Counted from the stretch's first letter, positions 37,196 to 48,283 are shown. The stretch is DNA of 64,000 nucleotides from Cognaticolwellia mytili (GCF_002104475.1 NZ_NBOF01000001.1:248001-312000), one strand, 5' to 3'. Made by a program: numbers and translations. Notes: generated from the sequence alone by a model not told the origin.

Positions 37196-38305
37196 TTGCG
37201 AAAAATTAGTATAATTATTGGTGCAGCAACCAGTGTCGTTGTCAGTTTGTTTATGTTTACGGGGTGTTCAACCCCTAACCAAGTGATACATGTTGAACAA
37301 GTTGATTCAATTATAAAATATAAAGCCAAATCAACGAGTCCATCACGTTACTCAAATTTATATTCTGAAAAGAAGAACTACCCATTTACCTGTAAAGAAA
37401 ATTGTTATCAACCCTCTCCATTGCTCGAATGTGAATCACCGGCTGAAAATTGTCGTTATATTGGGAGAAAATCTACTCCTGTGATAAATACGGGTTTTAC
37501 TATTCGCTGGCTCGGACATGCTAGCTTTTATCTTAAAAGCCCTGAAGGAAGCACGGTGTTACTTGATCCCGTTAGCAAGCAGTTTGATTGGCCAGTAAAT
37601 TGGGCTTTTAAGCTAAGTGCTGGATTTTTTCGTAATGAGCCAGAATGGCCATCAGTCAATGAAATTTCCGATACCGATGCGGTGCTTTATTCACATATTC
37701 ACTACGATCACTTCAATAAGGATGATATTGCTAGAATAGGGCAAAGCGCTGAATATTTCGTGCCTTTAGGTTTTGCTGAGCACTTTGCTAATGATGGTTA
37801 CCGTATTAATGAAATGGCATGGTTTTCGGCGAAAAAATTAGCTGAACTTACCTTTAATTTTGTACCTGCACACCATTTTAGCAGTCGAATTTTAGTTCCT
37901 TACCTTTATGAAGACAATGATGCTACGCTTTGGGGCGGCTGGGTAATAGAACACGAAGATAAGCGTATATTTTTTGCCGGCGATACGGGGTATTCAAAGC
38001 ATTTTAAAGATATCCAGCAGCGTTATGGTGATATGGATATATGTTTAATGCCAATAGCGTCATATTTTCATCAAGAAAATGGTAATTGGTATCGCTATGT
38101 TCACACTACGCCAGAAGATGCTTTAGTAGCAGCGCAAGAGCTCAATTGTAAAGTGATGGTCCCTTGGGGTTACGGCAACTCAAGCTGGAAAATGGGCGAC
38201 CATAGCTCGCATTCAGCTTTACTTAGACTGTTGAAAATACATAAGGAAATGGGCTCTAAAATACCTTTATACATATTGAATGAAGGTGAAGAAGTGACAT
38301 TTTAA
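37196..38305 (+). CDS. MBL-fold metallohydrolase lipoprotein (NAPE-PLD/UlaG-like)
   Basis: 369 residues from a TTG at 37196 (GGGA 9 nt upstream), which makes a clean signal of the form M-R-K-I-S followed by a hydrophobic run and lipobox MFTGC. A TTG at 37181 is the alternative. The metallo-beta-lactamase core shows 'WLGHASFYL', 'SHIHYDHFN' (HxHxDH) and 'FFAGDTGY'. This layout matches the N-acyl-phosphatidylethanolamine phospholipase D-like group. The substrate is unknown, possibly a lipid or lactone at the cell envelope. It lies 50 bp after recR. Confidence 0.87.
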   Translation: MRKISIIIGAATSVVVSLFMFTGCSTPNQVIHVEQVDSIIKYKAKSTSPSRYSNLYSEKKNYPFTCKENCYQPSPLLECESPAENCRYIGRKSTPVINTGFTIRWLGHASFYLKSPEGSTVLLDPVSKQFDWPVNWAFKLSAGFFRNEPEWPSVNEISDTDAVLYSHIHYDHFNKDDIARIGQSAEYFVPLGFAEHFANDGYRINEMAWFSAKKLAELTFNFVPAHHFSSRILVPYLYEDNDATLWGGWVIEHEDKRIFFAGDTGYSKHFKDIQQRYGDMDICLMPIASYFHQENGNWYRYVHTTPEDALVAAQELNCKVMVPWGYGNSSWKMGDHSSHSALLRLLKIHKEMGSKIPLYILNEGEEVTF

Positions 38306-38554
38306 GTTGCAACCAGAAGTAATTATTAACATCAGTATTTTTTGCCTTTATATTATTAACCTCAGCTCACTTTCATGGCTATCACAATGGTCAAATAACT
38401 AGTGGTTTAATGAACCTGCTTACTATGTGACGGTGCTTAAACCAAGCTGAGGGTCATTAGTTTACTCGCTTATTTAGAGCAGGTGTTAGCCATATAAACT
38501 GTAATTTATACATAACGTTGTTTACTAACAAAATTATAAAAAGGATTTAAATAA

Positions 38555-39328
38555 ATGTTAAAGATAGTAAGTTATGTTCCTTTACTCCTTTTATTTACTT
38601 TTGGTCTCAGGGCTGAAACATTAGTCGTTGCTTCAGACGTTTGGTGTCCTTATATCTGTAATAACAAAGAAAACCCAGGTATCTTGGTGGATGCTTTGAT
38701 TGAAATAGCCAGAGTAAAAAAACTAGATATACGCTTTAAAGGAGTTTCTCTATCTCGGTCAATTACTATGGCTCAACATAGCAAAGTTGATATAGTCTTA
38801 GCAGTTACAGAGTCTCATATTTTAAATTACAAATTACAGCGTAGTAATCACTACTTTGGTGGTTGGTACAATGATATTTATATCCGTAAAAGTGATGATT
38901 GGACCTTTGACTCTCAGCAGGATATCGAAGATTTTTTAAATGCAGGTGAAACCTTAGGTATAATTGATGGTTATGAGTACGGTTCATTTATTGACAAGTT
39001 AAAACGCAAATACTCAACAAAAATTTATCAAGCATCAGGACTATCACCGTTAGAAAATAGCATTAACATGTTACAAAAAGGGCGCATGTCTGCTTTCCTT
39101 GATTCCAGGTATAATGTTGAGTATGTGATGAAGAAAAATAATGTTGATAACATTATTTATGCTGGTAGTGAAGGTGATTTTGTACCTCTATTTTTAGGTT
39201 ACTCTCCGACAACCTCGCCTGAAGTTATTAACAGTATTGATAATGGGCTTTTAATCATTCGCAAAAGAGGTATTTTAAAGGCTATTTTAGAAAAGTATGG
39301 GGTACCAGATTGGCAGCAATCGAAGTAA
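38555..39328 (+). CDS. Periplasmic solute-binding protein (SBP family 3-like)
   Basis: 257 residues with a signal peptide (MLKIVSYVPLLLLFTFGLRA). The mature part opens 'ETLVVASDVWCPYIC', typical of extracellular solute-binding family 3. No transporter or sensor gene is adjacent, so its ligand and partner are unknown. Stand-alone members in Alteromonadales are often of unknown role. AAAAAGGA lies 9 nt before the ATG. The 249-bp gap before it contains the inverted repeat TGGTTTAA / TTAAACCA (38403-38444) with a long loop and no T tract. Confidence 0.82.
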   Translation: MLKIVSYVPLLLLFTFGLRAETLVVASDVWCPYICNNKENPGILVDALIEIARVKKLDIRFKGVSLSRSITMAQHSKVDIVLAVTESHILNYKLQRSNHYFGGWYNDIYIRKSDDWTFDSQQDIEDFLNAGETLGIIDGYEYGSFIDKLKRKYSTKIYQASGLSPLENSINMLQKGRMSAFLDSRYNVEYVMKKNNVDNIIYAGSEGDFVPLFLGYSPTTSPEVINSIDNGLLIIRKRGILKAILEKYGVPDWQQSK

Positions 39329-39389
39329 ATTATACACTGAAAAATTAAGATTATTTCTGGCTGTATAATAGATGCAATATAATAAACAT

Positions 39390-39443
39390 AATTAGGGGAC
39401 TCTTTGCTTAATAATTCAGCTGAGAGATAAGTCCGCCCTAATT
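39390..39443 (+). other. Stem-loop resembling the first half of a THI-box (TPP riboswitch)
   Basis: Arms AATTAGGGGACT and AGTCCGCCCTAATT pair over 12 bp with a 2-nt bulge. Inside lies CTGAGAGATA (39420-39429), the conserved hexamer context of TPP aptamers, downstream of GGGG. The second half expected of a TPP aptamer (CCTGA... GCG) is not recognisable, and no thiamine gene follows. It may be a decayed copy or chance. The rest of the 373-bp gap shows only a 36-codon frame (39499-39609) with no support. Confidence 0.3.
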
Positions 39444-39701
39444 AAGATGAAAATGGTGCAATGTAGTCATTAAAATCAACTTTTTAACACAAAGTAAGAT
39501 GGTTTTAGCCCCAATCTCTTGGGCAATAACTGCTTTAACGCTAGCAGCATCAGTATTTCATTTATGCGGAACAACTAACTCCACTTACTCTGTTTTACTA
39601 GCATTTTAATCCACCTATCACTGAAGATATAATCACAGAACAATAGCCTTTAGTAACGAGTTGATGTTTAGATACAGCGTAAAAATTACAATAACGAACT
39701 T

Positions 39702-40892
39702 TTACAGGCCATGAGCTGTGTGACTGCTAAATATTAAATTAGTTTTAGCGTATTTTAGTAACAAGATACCGATAATCACAACAATGGCTGTAACATAAAG
39801 CGCGGCATTATAGTTATTAAACTGTTCAATTAATGCAACACAATATAATGGTGCGACTACTTGACCAACTCCGTAAGCGGCAGTAATTAATCCCATAATA
39901 AATACGGGGTTTTTGCCCGCTAATTGGCCACCAAAATTCATAAATAAAGCCACTAAACCAATAAACGTCCCTCCGAATAATATGCCGCTTATTAAATTCA
40001 AAATAATGTTGCTAGAAAAGGTTGGAATTAAAATCCCAATTACCTGTAGCGCCATGGCTAGCATCATAATATCGATACTGTTATAGCGATGTGCCAAACG
40101 CATCCAAATGATACAAGATGGAACGCCTGCTAAACCCACAGCTAGCCATGCATAGCCGCCATACCCAGTTAATCCTTCTAATGAATTAACAATGTCAGGC
40201 AAAAATGTTGCTTGCACCACCATACCAACACCTTCTGTAAAGTAGGCGAGGGCAAGAATAATAACTAATGGATTAAATAACGATTTATCGAAGGCATGTT
40301 TAACCACTTTATTTGCTGGTTGTTTATCAAAGCTCAGGATATAAGCGGAATAACTGGCAAAAATTATACCGGCTAAGGCGAGGGCAACCCAAGCATGTTG
40401 CCAATAGTCACTGACACTAAATACTGCACGCATAATCAAGTCAGATACTAATATTGAAAAACCTAAGCCACTGAAATGAATGCCCATTGCTTTAGTTTTA
40501 TTGGTGTTTTGTAATTTTGACATCACGATAGCAGAGCCAACTACCAATGCCATTGCTGCGCCAAAACCCGCTAATAATCGTGCTATTAGCCAAATGATAT
40601 TGTTTTCAGTAAAGCCCAATACTAGTGAGGTGATAATACACAACGCTAAGCCAAACCTGAAAAACCGTACCTTTGAATGGACATCTTTAATGAAAATTGA
40701 AAAAATTGAGCCTGATAAATAACCAACATAATTGATGGATGCGAGTACGCCGGCAAAAGCGATACTTAAATAGTCATCTAACATGGCCGGTAGTAATGAA
40801 GTGAATGCAAAACGGGCGACACCTACGCCAACCACCAAAGCGAGAATGCCTGCTAATAAAATGGCAGCATTATTATTTCGGTCGAGTAACAT
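39702..40892 (-). CDS. YbfB/YjiJ-family MFS transporter
   Basis: 396 residues from ATG 40892, with CAGGGA 5-6 nt upstream. A frame running to 40982 would add 30 residues before the family opening 'ILALVVGVGVARFAFTSLLPAML', so it is rejected. It has about 12 membrane segments. The YbfB/YjiJ group has no firmly known substrate. The gene sits, oppositely oriented, in the segment between recR and htpG. Confidence 0.88.
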   Translation of the reverse strand: MLLDRNNNAAILLAGILALVVGVGVARFAFTSLLPAMLDDYLSIAFAGVLASINYVGYLSGSIFSIFIKDVHSKVRFFRFGLALCIITSLVLGFTENNIIWLIARLLAGFGAAMALVVGSAIVMSKLQNTNKTKAMGIHFSGLGFSILVSDLIMRAVFSVSDYWQHAWVALALAGIIFASYSAYILSFDKQPANKVVKHAFDKSLFNPLVIILALAYFTEGVGMVVQATFLPDIVNSLEGLTGYGGYAWLAVGLAGVPSCIIWMRLAHRYNSIDIMMLAMALQVIGILIPTFSSNIILNLISGILFGGTFIGLVALFMNFGGQLAGKNPVFIMGLITAAYGVGQVVAPLYCVALIEQFNNYNAALYVTAIVVIIGILLLKYAKTNLIFSSHTAHGL

Positions 40893-41090
40893 GTTAAATC
40901 CCTGTATTCGTACTTTGATAAATACGTCGCTAGCGTAGCTTTTAGAGTGTAGCAATGTAAGGGCTATAGTCGTTGAAAGCAAATCATTATTTGTGATGAA
41001 GAATATGCGAATAATAGATACAAATAAACGTTAACCGTGCTAAGAATAAAGCGAGCAATAGATTTTATCTGTGAATTTTTTAGATTTTTG

Positions 41091-41118
41091 CTTGAAAAAG
41101 TTTTCACTACCCCCACAT
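41091..41118 (+). promoter_or_regulatory. RpoH (sigma-32) heat-shock promoter of htpG
   Basis: CTTGAAA at 41091-41097 and CCCCAC at 41111-41116, spaced 13 nt, match the sigma-32 -35 (CTTGAAA) and -10 (CCCCAT) boxes. It lies about 90 bp before the htpG ATG. The remainder of the 314-bp gap to the divergent MFS gene shows nothing I can name. Confidence 0.82.
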
Positions 41119-41206
41119 GTTAACTATCGAGTGAGTATTGAATGGTTAAATTTGATAGCCACGACAAATAATCGTTTTAAACTAGTAAATGTAGGAAAAA
41201 TTTCAC

Positions 41207-43168
41207 ATGTCAGAAACAGGCCAAAAAGAAAATCATCAGTTTGCAACTGATAACGCTAAGCTATTAAAATTAATGATCCACTCTCTTTACTCAAATAAAG
41301 AAATATTCTTACGTGAGTTGGTATCAAACGCTGCCGATGCTGCTGACAAATTACGCTTTAAAGCGCTTTCAGATGACAATTTATATGAAGGTGATGGCGA
41401 TTTACGTGTTCGAGTAAGTTGTGATAAAGAAAACAATACGGTGACTATTTCTGATAATGGTATTGGTATGACGCATGACCAAATCGTTGATCACTTAGGT
41501 ACTATTGCAAAATCAGGTACGTCTGAGTTTTTCTCACAGCTTTCTGGTGATGAAGCGTCTGATTCACAATTAATTGGCCAATTCGGTGTTGGTTTTTACT
41601 CAGCATTTATTGTTGCTGACTCAGTAACTGTACGCTCACGTGGCGCTGGTGTTGATGCATCTGCAGGCGTTGAATGGTCGAGTGATGGCGAAGGTGAATT
41701 CACCACTACTGCAATTGAAAAAACCAGCCGTGGTACAGATATTATTCTTCACTTAAAAGAAGAAGAAAGCGAGTTTGCTGATGATTGGCGTTTAAAGTCA
41801 ATTGTGACTAAATACTCAGATCACATTTCTGTTTCTGTTGAGATGTTAACACCAGAGGTTCCAGCAGTTGAAGCCGTTGCTGAAGTAAAAGATGAAGAAG
41901 GTAATGTAACTACGCCTGCTATTGAAGCGCGTGACGCAGTTTCTGCACTATGGGAACCTGTGAACAAAGCTACAGCGCTTTGGACACGTGAAAAATCAGA
42001 AGTTTCTGACGAAGAATATAAAGAATTTTATAAGCATGTATCACACGATTTTGGTGACCCATTATTATGGGAACACAATAAAGTAGAAGGTAAAACTGAA
42101 TATACTTCATTACTTTACGTTCCATCTAAAGCCCCGTTTGATATGCATAATCGTGAAAAACAGCATGGTTTAAAATTATTTGTTCAACGCGTATTCATTA
42201 TGGATGATGCTGAGCAATTTATGCCAAGTTACTTACGTTTTGTTAAAGGTTTATTAGATTCTAATGACTTGCCATTAAACGTATCACGTGAAATTTTGCA
42301 AGATAACAAAATTACCCAAGCAATTCGCAAAGGTTGTACGAAACGCGTATTGAAAATGCTTGAGAAATTAGGCAAAAAAGACGCTGAGCAATATCAATTA
42401 TTCTGGAACGAATTTGGTCAAGTGCTAAAAGAAGGTCCAGCAGAAGACTCTGCCAATAAAGATGCCATTGCTAAGTTAATGCGTTTTGCTTCAACTCATG
42501 AAGACAACAGCATGCAAAGTGCTTCTTTAGCGCAATACATTGAGCGCATGAAAGAAGGCCAAGACAAAATTTACTACGTAGTTGCTGATAGCTTTGAAGC
42601 CGCTAAAAATAGCCCGCATTTAGAAGTGTTCCGCAAGAAAGGCATTGAAGTATTACTAATGTCTGACCGCATTGATGAATGGTTAGTGAGCCACTTAACA
42701 GAGTTTGACGGCAAGCAATTACAATCTGTGACGCGTGGTGGTTTAGACCTTGGTGATATGGATGATGCAGAAACGAAAGAAGCACAAGAAAAACTTGAGC
42801 AAGAATTCGATTCAGTTGTAACTCGCATCAAAGCAGCGCTTGATGGCAAAGCTAAAGACGTGAAACTTTCACAGCGTTTAACTGACTCACCAGCATGTAT
42901 CGTTGCCGATGAACATGATATGAGCAGCCAAATGATGAAATTGATGCAGTCTGTTGGTCAAGAAGTACCTGATTCATTGCCAATTTTTGAAATCAATGCT
43001 GAGCATGATTTAATCAAACACGTTGCTGATGAACAAGATGATGCACAGTTCAAACAATGGGCTGAAGTATTATTTGAACAAGCAATGCTAGCAGAGCGCG
43101 GTAGCTTGAAAGACCCAGCTACTTTTGTTACACGTTTGAACAAACTAATGTTGAGCCTAACTAAATAG
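41207..43168 (+). CDS. htpG: Chaperone protein HtpG (Hsp90)
   Basis: 653 residues (E. coli 624). It has the GHKL ATPase motifs '[15 protein letters not shown]', 'ISDNGIGM' and '[12 protein letters not shown]', then the middle domain ('[19 protein letters not shown]') and C-terminal dimerisation domain. A ~30-residue acidic insert around '[26 protein letters not shown]' in the charged region explains the extra length. It is an ATP-dependent cytosolic chaperone, here with a sigma-32 promoter. AGGAAA lies about 10 nt before the ATG. Confidence 0.97.
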   Translation: MSETGQKENHQFATDNAKLLKLMIHSLYSNKEIFLRELVSNAADAADKLRFKALSDDNLYEGDGDLRVRVSCDKENNTVTISDNGIGMTHDQIVDHLGTIAKSGTSEFFSQLSGDEASDSQLIGQFGVGFYSAFIVADSVTVRSRGAGVDASAGVEWSSDGEGEFTTTAIEKTSRGTDIILHLKEEESEFADDWRLKSIVTKYSDHISVSVEMLTPEVPAVEAVAEVKDEEGNVTTPAIEARDAVSALWEPVNKATALWTREKSEVSDEEYKEFYKHVSHDFGDPLLWEHNKVEGKTEYTSLLYVPSKAPFDMHNREKQHGLKLFVQRVFIMDDAEQFMPSYLRFVKGLLDSNDLPLNVSREILQDNKITQAIRKGCTKRVLKMLEKLGKKDAEQYQLFWNEFGQVLKEGPAEDSANKDAIAKLMRFASTHEDNSMQSASLAQYIERMKEGQDKIYYVVADSFEAAKNSPHLEVFRKKGIEVLLMSDRIDEWLVSHLTEFDGKQLQSVTRGGLDLGDMDDAETKEAQEKLEQEFDSVVTRIKAALDGKAKDVKLSQRLTDSPACIVADEHDMSSQMMKLMQSVGQEVPDSLPIFEINAEHDLIKHVADEQDDAQFKQWAEVLFEQAMLAERGSLKDPATFVTRLNKLMLSLTK

Positions 43169-43201
43169 TGACTTAGGTCATATTGTCGTTAGACTTTAGT
43201 C

Positions 43202-43230
43202 AAAAAAAGGAGCTTTTTAGCTCCTTTTTT
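43202..43230 (+). terminator. Rho-independent terminator after htpG
   Basis: AAAAGGAGCT / AGCTCCTTTT, 4-nt loop, followed by a T run; 37 nt after the stop. It separates htpG from adk. Confidence 0.93.
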
Positions 43231-43330
43231 GTTTTTTTGCACAGCTAGCCACTTGTTTGAAACCCTTTGAATATGTATAGTGACAGCCTTTATGCAAAAC
43301 CAATTCATTAATTAAATAGGGTTATACTAA

Positions 43331-43975
<645 letters not shown>

Positions 43976-44007
43976 TTTTATGAAAATGTTGCATAGATAG
44001 CATTTTA

Positions 44008-44037
44008 AGAAAGTCGCATTAGCGGCTTTTTTGTTTT
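44008..44037 (+). terminator. Rho-independent terminator after adk
   Basis: AAGTCGC / GCGGCTT with one G-U pair and an ATTA loop, followed by T6GT5; 35 nt after the stop. Confidence 0.88.
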
Positions 44038-44282
44038 TAAAAAGGCTTTATTATTTAATCCACATTATTTGGGATAATTAGATCGTTTAAAGCTATGCGA
44101 ATGGACGTTGAATAAGCAAATAATGAACAAGGCTACATTTTATACCACTTTATATTCTTCTAATACTTTTACCAATATCAATGCTAATTGAGAGTTAAGG
44201 CGGCTTAAAATATCCATAACGGTGTTGCTCTCAATCACTGTAGCTAGCTATTACTTAAGTAAGCAGCATTAAAATGTTTACT

Positions 44283-47200
44283 TTACTCTAATGGTGATGA
44301 TGCTAGTAATGTCGTTAGTTGCTCTAATGCAACCGGACGAGCAATATAATAGCCTTGAACATAATCACAACCAAGGCTAACTAAACAGTCGTAGTGCTCT
44401 TTTGTTTCAACACCTTCTCCGACAAGCTTAAGCTGGAAGTTGTGACCAATCATAATTATGGCCTTAACTAGATTTGCATCAGCTTCGTTCTCTAGCATTT
44501 TCCAAATGAAACTTCGATCAATTTTTAATACATCAATGGGAAATTGTTTCAAATAGCTTAGCGATGAATAACCAGTACCAAAATCGTCCATGTATATATC
44601 AATACCCAGATCTTTGATTGCTTGAAATGTGTTCTTAGTTTTCTGGGTATTTTCTATTAATAGACTTTCTGTGATTTCAATATGAAAAAATGCTGGTGAA
44701 ATATTAAAGTCCGATAGTATATTTTTAAGTTCTATTTCGATTGGCGTTGAATTTGAACTACACTGGCGCCCGGAGATATTTACAGCCATTTTAATTTTAT
44801 AACCAAGCTGATGAAGAAGGTTAAGATCTGTAGCCGCTTGCTTTAATACCTGCCTACCAATTTCAATAATCAAACCGGTGTCTTCTGCAAGTTCGATAAA
44901 CTCGTCTGGATATATCATTCCTCGTTCAGGGTGCTGCCAACGTAATAGTGCTTCTACACCTGATATTGTATTCTTTTCGGTTTCAAGAATAGGTTGATAG
45001 TGTAATAAAAACTCGTGATTTATGATCGCCTGACGTAGCTCCATATCTAAATGCATACGTTGAGACATCGCATTGTTCATTTCATTGGTATAAAAACAAA
45101 ACCTATTTTTACCAAGCTCTTTCGCCCGGTACATGGCTGTATCAGCATTCTTTAATAAAGATTCAGCATCATTAGCATCATTTGGATAAACACTAACACC
45201 AATACTTGCTGTCACCGTTGCTTGATGGCCATTTGATAATGCGACAGGAGTTGATGCTTCTTCTAGTATTTTTGTTGCCAGCCTTTCCAGGTCGGATAGC
45301 TGTGCGATGTTCGGTAGTAAAACAATAAACTCATCACCACCTAAGCGAGCGATAGTGTCACTTTTGCGGATACAATTACTGAGCTTTTCAGCAATACTAA
45401 TTATTAGCTCATCGCCGTAGCTATGACCAAATGTATCATTAATATATTTAAATCGGTCTAGATCAATGAACAATACAGCTAATTTTTTTTCTTGTCGTTG
45501 CATCAAGCCTAGTTCATGTTCAAGGCGGTTTGATAATAAGTTCCTATTAGGGAGCTTAGTTAGTGCATCATAGTTTGCTTGATACCAGATATCTTGCTCG
45601 TATTGCTTATGTTTGCTGATATCAGAGAATAAAGCTATATGCTGTACTATATTGCCCTTATTGTCTTTTACAGCACTTATTGCTAAATACTCAGGATATA
45701 TTTGACCATCTTTGCGGCGATTCCATACTTCGCCTTGCCAGCTCCCTGTACGAGTAATACTGTGCCACATGGCTTGATAAAACTCCTTGTCATGACGCCC
45801 AGAAGTAAGCATTTTTGGGGTTTTTCCTACGGCATCCTCTGCGCTGTAGCCTGTAATATAGGTAAATGCTGGGTTAACCTCTTCGATAATATTATCGGCA
45901 TTAGTGATAAAGATAGCTTCAGAAGCATGCTGAAACACTGCAGCAGAAATGCGGGTGAGGTGTTCAGCTTCTTGCCGTTCTGTTAACAGCTCGTTGTAAG
46001 CGCGCTCCATGTCTGTTATTTCATCATTCCCTGTTAAGGTGATTTTATTATTAAACTCATGATGATGTTTAGTCTGCTTCATAAAACGTACTATATTCCC
46101 TATTTCTCCAACGAGTCGTTGAAGGATGAGATAACAGAAGAGAAATGAAATACCTAAGGTTAAGATAATAACCAATGTGCTACTTGCTAGCGCATAAATT
46201 GATTTGGTTTCTAGCAGTTTTGCATTTTGTACGAGTTGGTTTTGGATACCATTATTTATTTTAATAATAGCGTTAAGCCGCTTAGTCGTTAGTTGCCACC
46301 ACTGGCTATCAGACATATCCAATTGCCCGCGCTGTAAGTGTTCTAACGCTTGTTGAACATGCTCAGTGTTAAATAATTGCGGTGACATACTGGGTACTAT
46401 GCTCATATCCTGAGCACCGTTTGTTGCTGACGAAAATAAAGTACTTAACTCCTTCATTGCGCTAATAGCAACGATATCCTCTTGATTAATCAGATAATTA
46501 TGCTCGAATTGTTTAATGATTTGATTCAATATGGTTAATTTTTCATTAACTTTCCCTAAATAATTTAGGTTACCCGTGATCGCATAATCTTTCAGGTGAT
46601 GAATAATACCATTAAAGCCTATTAAGCTTTTAATTTGGCTAATGGCTGAATCTCGAGCAATTTTTTGCTGTATTTTTGTGCGAATAACAACGATGTCTTC
46701 ATGCTCTTTTGATGCCAATATTCGTTTTAATAATTTTTGCTTTTCACTGGTTGCTGTTGATAAGAAGCGTTCTACTATTTCGTCTTGTGCGGCAATGTAA
46801 TTTAAGACATATTGTAATTCTTTTACATCCAAGCTTTTACTTGCGAGAATGCCATTTAATGCCCCTCGCTCTTGACCAGAGCGCTCAATGAGCCACAGCA
46901 GATTGATAAACTCACTTGTTAGTCGACTTTGAATAGGATTACTTTGTGCAACTTCAATATTTTCAATAATATCAATTGCTTTTGTGATTAAAGATGAATA
47001 GAAATTAAATGAATTTATTTCATCATTTTTATCTATATTTAAACGAATTAAATATAATTGTTCAATAAGCTTTGCGAGCTTGTTGAGTTTCAATTGAACG
47101 ATTCTATTATCAGTAAGGTGGTTTCTGATATATTGTTGCTTATCAATATTGCCGTTAATAGAGTCAAACGCTTTGATAGCTTGATCGGTAATGTTTCTTT

Positions 47201-47480
47201 GACTGTGAACTTTTTCTTTAAATAGATTTGAGGGAGCAGTGATATAAAACTCAGTTAAGCCACGTTCTTTTTGCAATTCAACCATCAATGCCTCAAGTTT
47301 TAATGACATAGCGACAAACTGGCTGCCCTGTTTTGATTGTACGTAAGCTTGATAATGCTGACTAATTTGGTTAGCGCCAAGCAGTGTTATTACGATGAAG
47401 GGTAGTGCCATAAATATTAATAGCTTTGTTTTGATTTTAAACTGATTAAACTGAGTTTTTATTATGCGAAAAATATCCAT
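44283..47480 (-). CDS. NIT-PAS-GGDEF-EAL membrane sensor of c-di-GMP turnover
   Basis: 1065 residues from ATG 47480; a TTG at 47519 would add 13 residues. A first membrane helix ('LLIFMALPFIVITLLGA') is followed by a ~390-residue periplasmic part with the NIT-domain pattern ('LEALMVELQKERGL', 'LLWLIERSGQERGALNGILAS'). A second helix ('ALASSTLVIILTLGISFLF') leads to a PAS domain ('FITNADNIIEEVNPAFTYITGYS'). The GGDEF is intact (RLGGDEF) and the EAL is intact (GVEALLRW, DDFGTGYSSLSYL). NIT domains sense nitrate or nitrite in some proteins. Both synthesis and breakdown of c-di-GMP are possible; the net activity is unknown. Confidence 0.92.
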   Translation of the reverse strand: MDIFRIIKTQFNQFKIKTKLLIFMALPFIVITLLGANQISQHYQAYVQSKQGSQFVAMSLKLEALMVELQKERGLTEFYITAPSNLFKEKVHSQRNITDQAIKAFDSINGNIDKQQYIRNHLTDNRIVQLKLNKLAKLIEQLYLIRLNIDKNDEINSFNFYSSLITKAIDIIENIEVAQSNPIQSRLTSEFINLLWLIERSGQERGALNGILASKSLDVKELQYVLNYIAAQDEIVERFLSTATSEKQKLLKRILASKEHEDIVVIRTKIQQKIARDSAISQIKSLIGFNGIIHHLKDYAITGNLNYLGKVNEKLTILNQIIKQFEHNYLINQEDIVAISAMKELSTLFSSATNGAQDMSIVPSMSPQLFNTEHVQQALEHLQRGQLDMSDSQWWQLTTKRLNAIIKINNGIQNQLVQNAKLLETKSIYALASSTLVIILTLGISFLFCYLILQRLVGEIGNIVRFMKQTKHHHEFNNKITLTGNDEITDMERAYNELLTERQEAEHLTRISAAVFQHASEAIFITNADNIIEEVNPAFTYITGYSAEDAVGKTPKMLTSGRHDKEFYQAMWHSITRTGSWQGEVWNRRKDGQIYPEYLAISAVKDNKGNIVQHIALFSDISKHKQYEQDIWYQANYDALTKLPNRNLLSNRLEHELGLMQRQEKKLAVLFIDLDRFKYINDTFGHSYGDELIISIAEKLSNCIRKSDTIARLGGDEFIVLLPNIAQLSDLERLATKILEEASTPVALSNGHQATVTASIGVSVYPNDANDAESLLKNADTAMYRAKELGKNRFCFYTNEMNNAMSQRMHLDMELRQAIINHEFLLHYQPILETEKNTISGVEALLRWQHPERGMIYPDEFIELAEDTGLIIEIGRQVLKQAATDLNLLHQLGYKIKMAVNISGRQCSSNSTPIEIELKNILSDFNISPAFFHIEITESLLIENTQKTKNTFQAIKDLGIDIYMDDFGTGYSSLSYLKQFPIDVLKIDRSFIWKMLENEADANLVKAIIMIGHNFQLKLVGEGVETKEHYDCLVSLGCDYVQGYYIARPVALEQLTTLLASSPLE

Positions 47481-47811
47481 CGAATTTTTTAAGATCCATT
47501 TAGGTCTGTTTATGATCAAAACTAACTATGATTTATGTTATAAAAAGTAATTACGTAAAATTTACAATCTATTAATAATATATTCTTTGTTTTTAATGAG
47601 TTGTATTAGCCCGTTGATGCTATCTTATACAAAAGCGTATTAATAGGCTATTAACACTAGTGATCTTTTGACCTATCTGCAGTTTTTTATTTCCTAAATG
47701 CCACTTTAAATTACTGTATCAAATAGGTATCATAATTTAAATCAATAAAAACAATACGTTATATTCTGTCGTTAATGGTGGTCTATAAATAAGTTTAATA
47801 AAGGAAGTACA
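47481..47811 (+). other. 331-bp divergent intergenic region
   Basis: AT-rich gap between the divergent sensor and MAPEG genes. It should hold both promoters. I see no confident box, operator or riboswitch-like fold. Confidence 0.5.
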
Positions 47812-48216
47812 ATGATAACTTTATCTTTAACTGGGCTTTATGCGAGTCTGCTAGGAATTTTATATATTGGATTAACAATTAACATTATTCGTTTGCGTAG
47901 GCGTTTTAAAATAGGTATTGGTACAGGTCAAAATGACATTTTAGCCAAGGCTATTCGAGTTCATGGTAATTTTTCTGAGTATGTGCCGTTGGCTCTTATT
48001 TTACTAGGGATTTATGAGTTAAATAATGCATCATCGGTAATGTTACACGCGCTTGGTAGTATTTTAGTCTTAGCGCGAGCGTTACATGTGGTCGGGCTTA
48101 ATCGAACTATAGGGATTTCAAAGCAAAGAGTTTATGGCATGCTTTTGACGTTTCTCGTTATTTTGGTATTAGCAGTCGAAAATATTCGCCTATTTGTCAT
48201 AGGTTCAATTGGTTAA
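47812..48216 (+). CDS. MAPEG-family membrane protein
   Basis: 134 residues with four membrane helices and the family motif 'KAIRVHGNFSEYVPLALILLG' (FxNxxExxP type, here NFSEYVP), then 'RALHVVGL'. MAPEG proteins include microsomal glutathione transferases; the bacterial small ones (YecN-like) have no clear substrate. AAAGGAAG lies 6 nt before the ATG. Confidence 0.88.
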   Translation: MITLSLTGLYASLLGILYIGLTINIIRLRRRFKIGIGTGQNDILAKAIRVHGNFSEYVPLALILLGIYELNNASSVMLHALGSILVLARALHVVGLNRTIGISKQRVYGMLLTFLVILVLAVENIRLFVIGSIG

Positions 48217-48235
48217 TAAGAAATAAAAATAAATT

Positions 48236-48264
48236 AAAAACTGCAGGTGCGGCTTGCAGTTTTT
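48236..48264. terminator. Bidirectional terminator between MAPEG and elaA genes
   Basis: AAAAACTGCA / TGCAGTTTTT is a perfect 10-bp stem with a 9-nt loop, between converging genes. It works on both strands because the stem ends in A/T runs. Confidence 0.88.
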
Positions 48265-48283
48265 ATGACAATGTATATTCAAG

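Noticed and set aside
38403-38444. TGGTTTAA / TTAAACCA repeat as a terminator after the MBL gene
   Set aside because: The loop is 26 nt and no T run follows; it is too weak to call a terminator.
45053-45064. ATGCATACGTTG inside the NIT-PAS-GGDEF-EAL gene as another LacI-type operator
   Set aside because: It lies within coding sequence and breaks the palindrome after the central CG.
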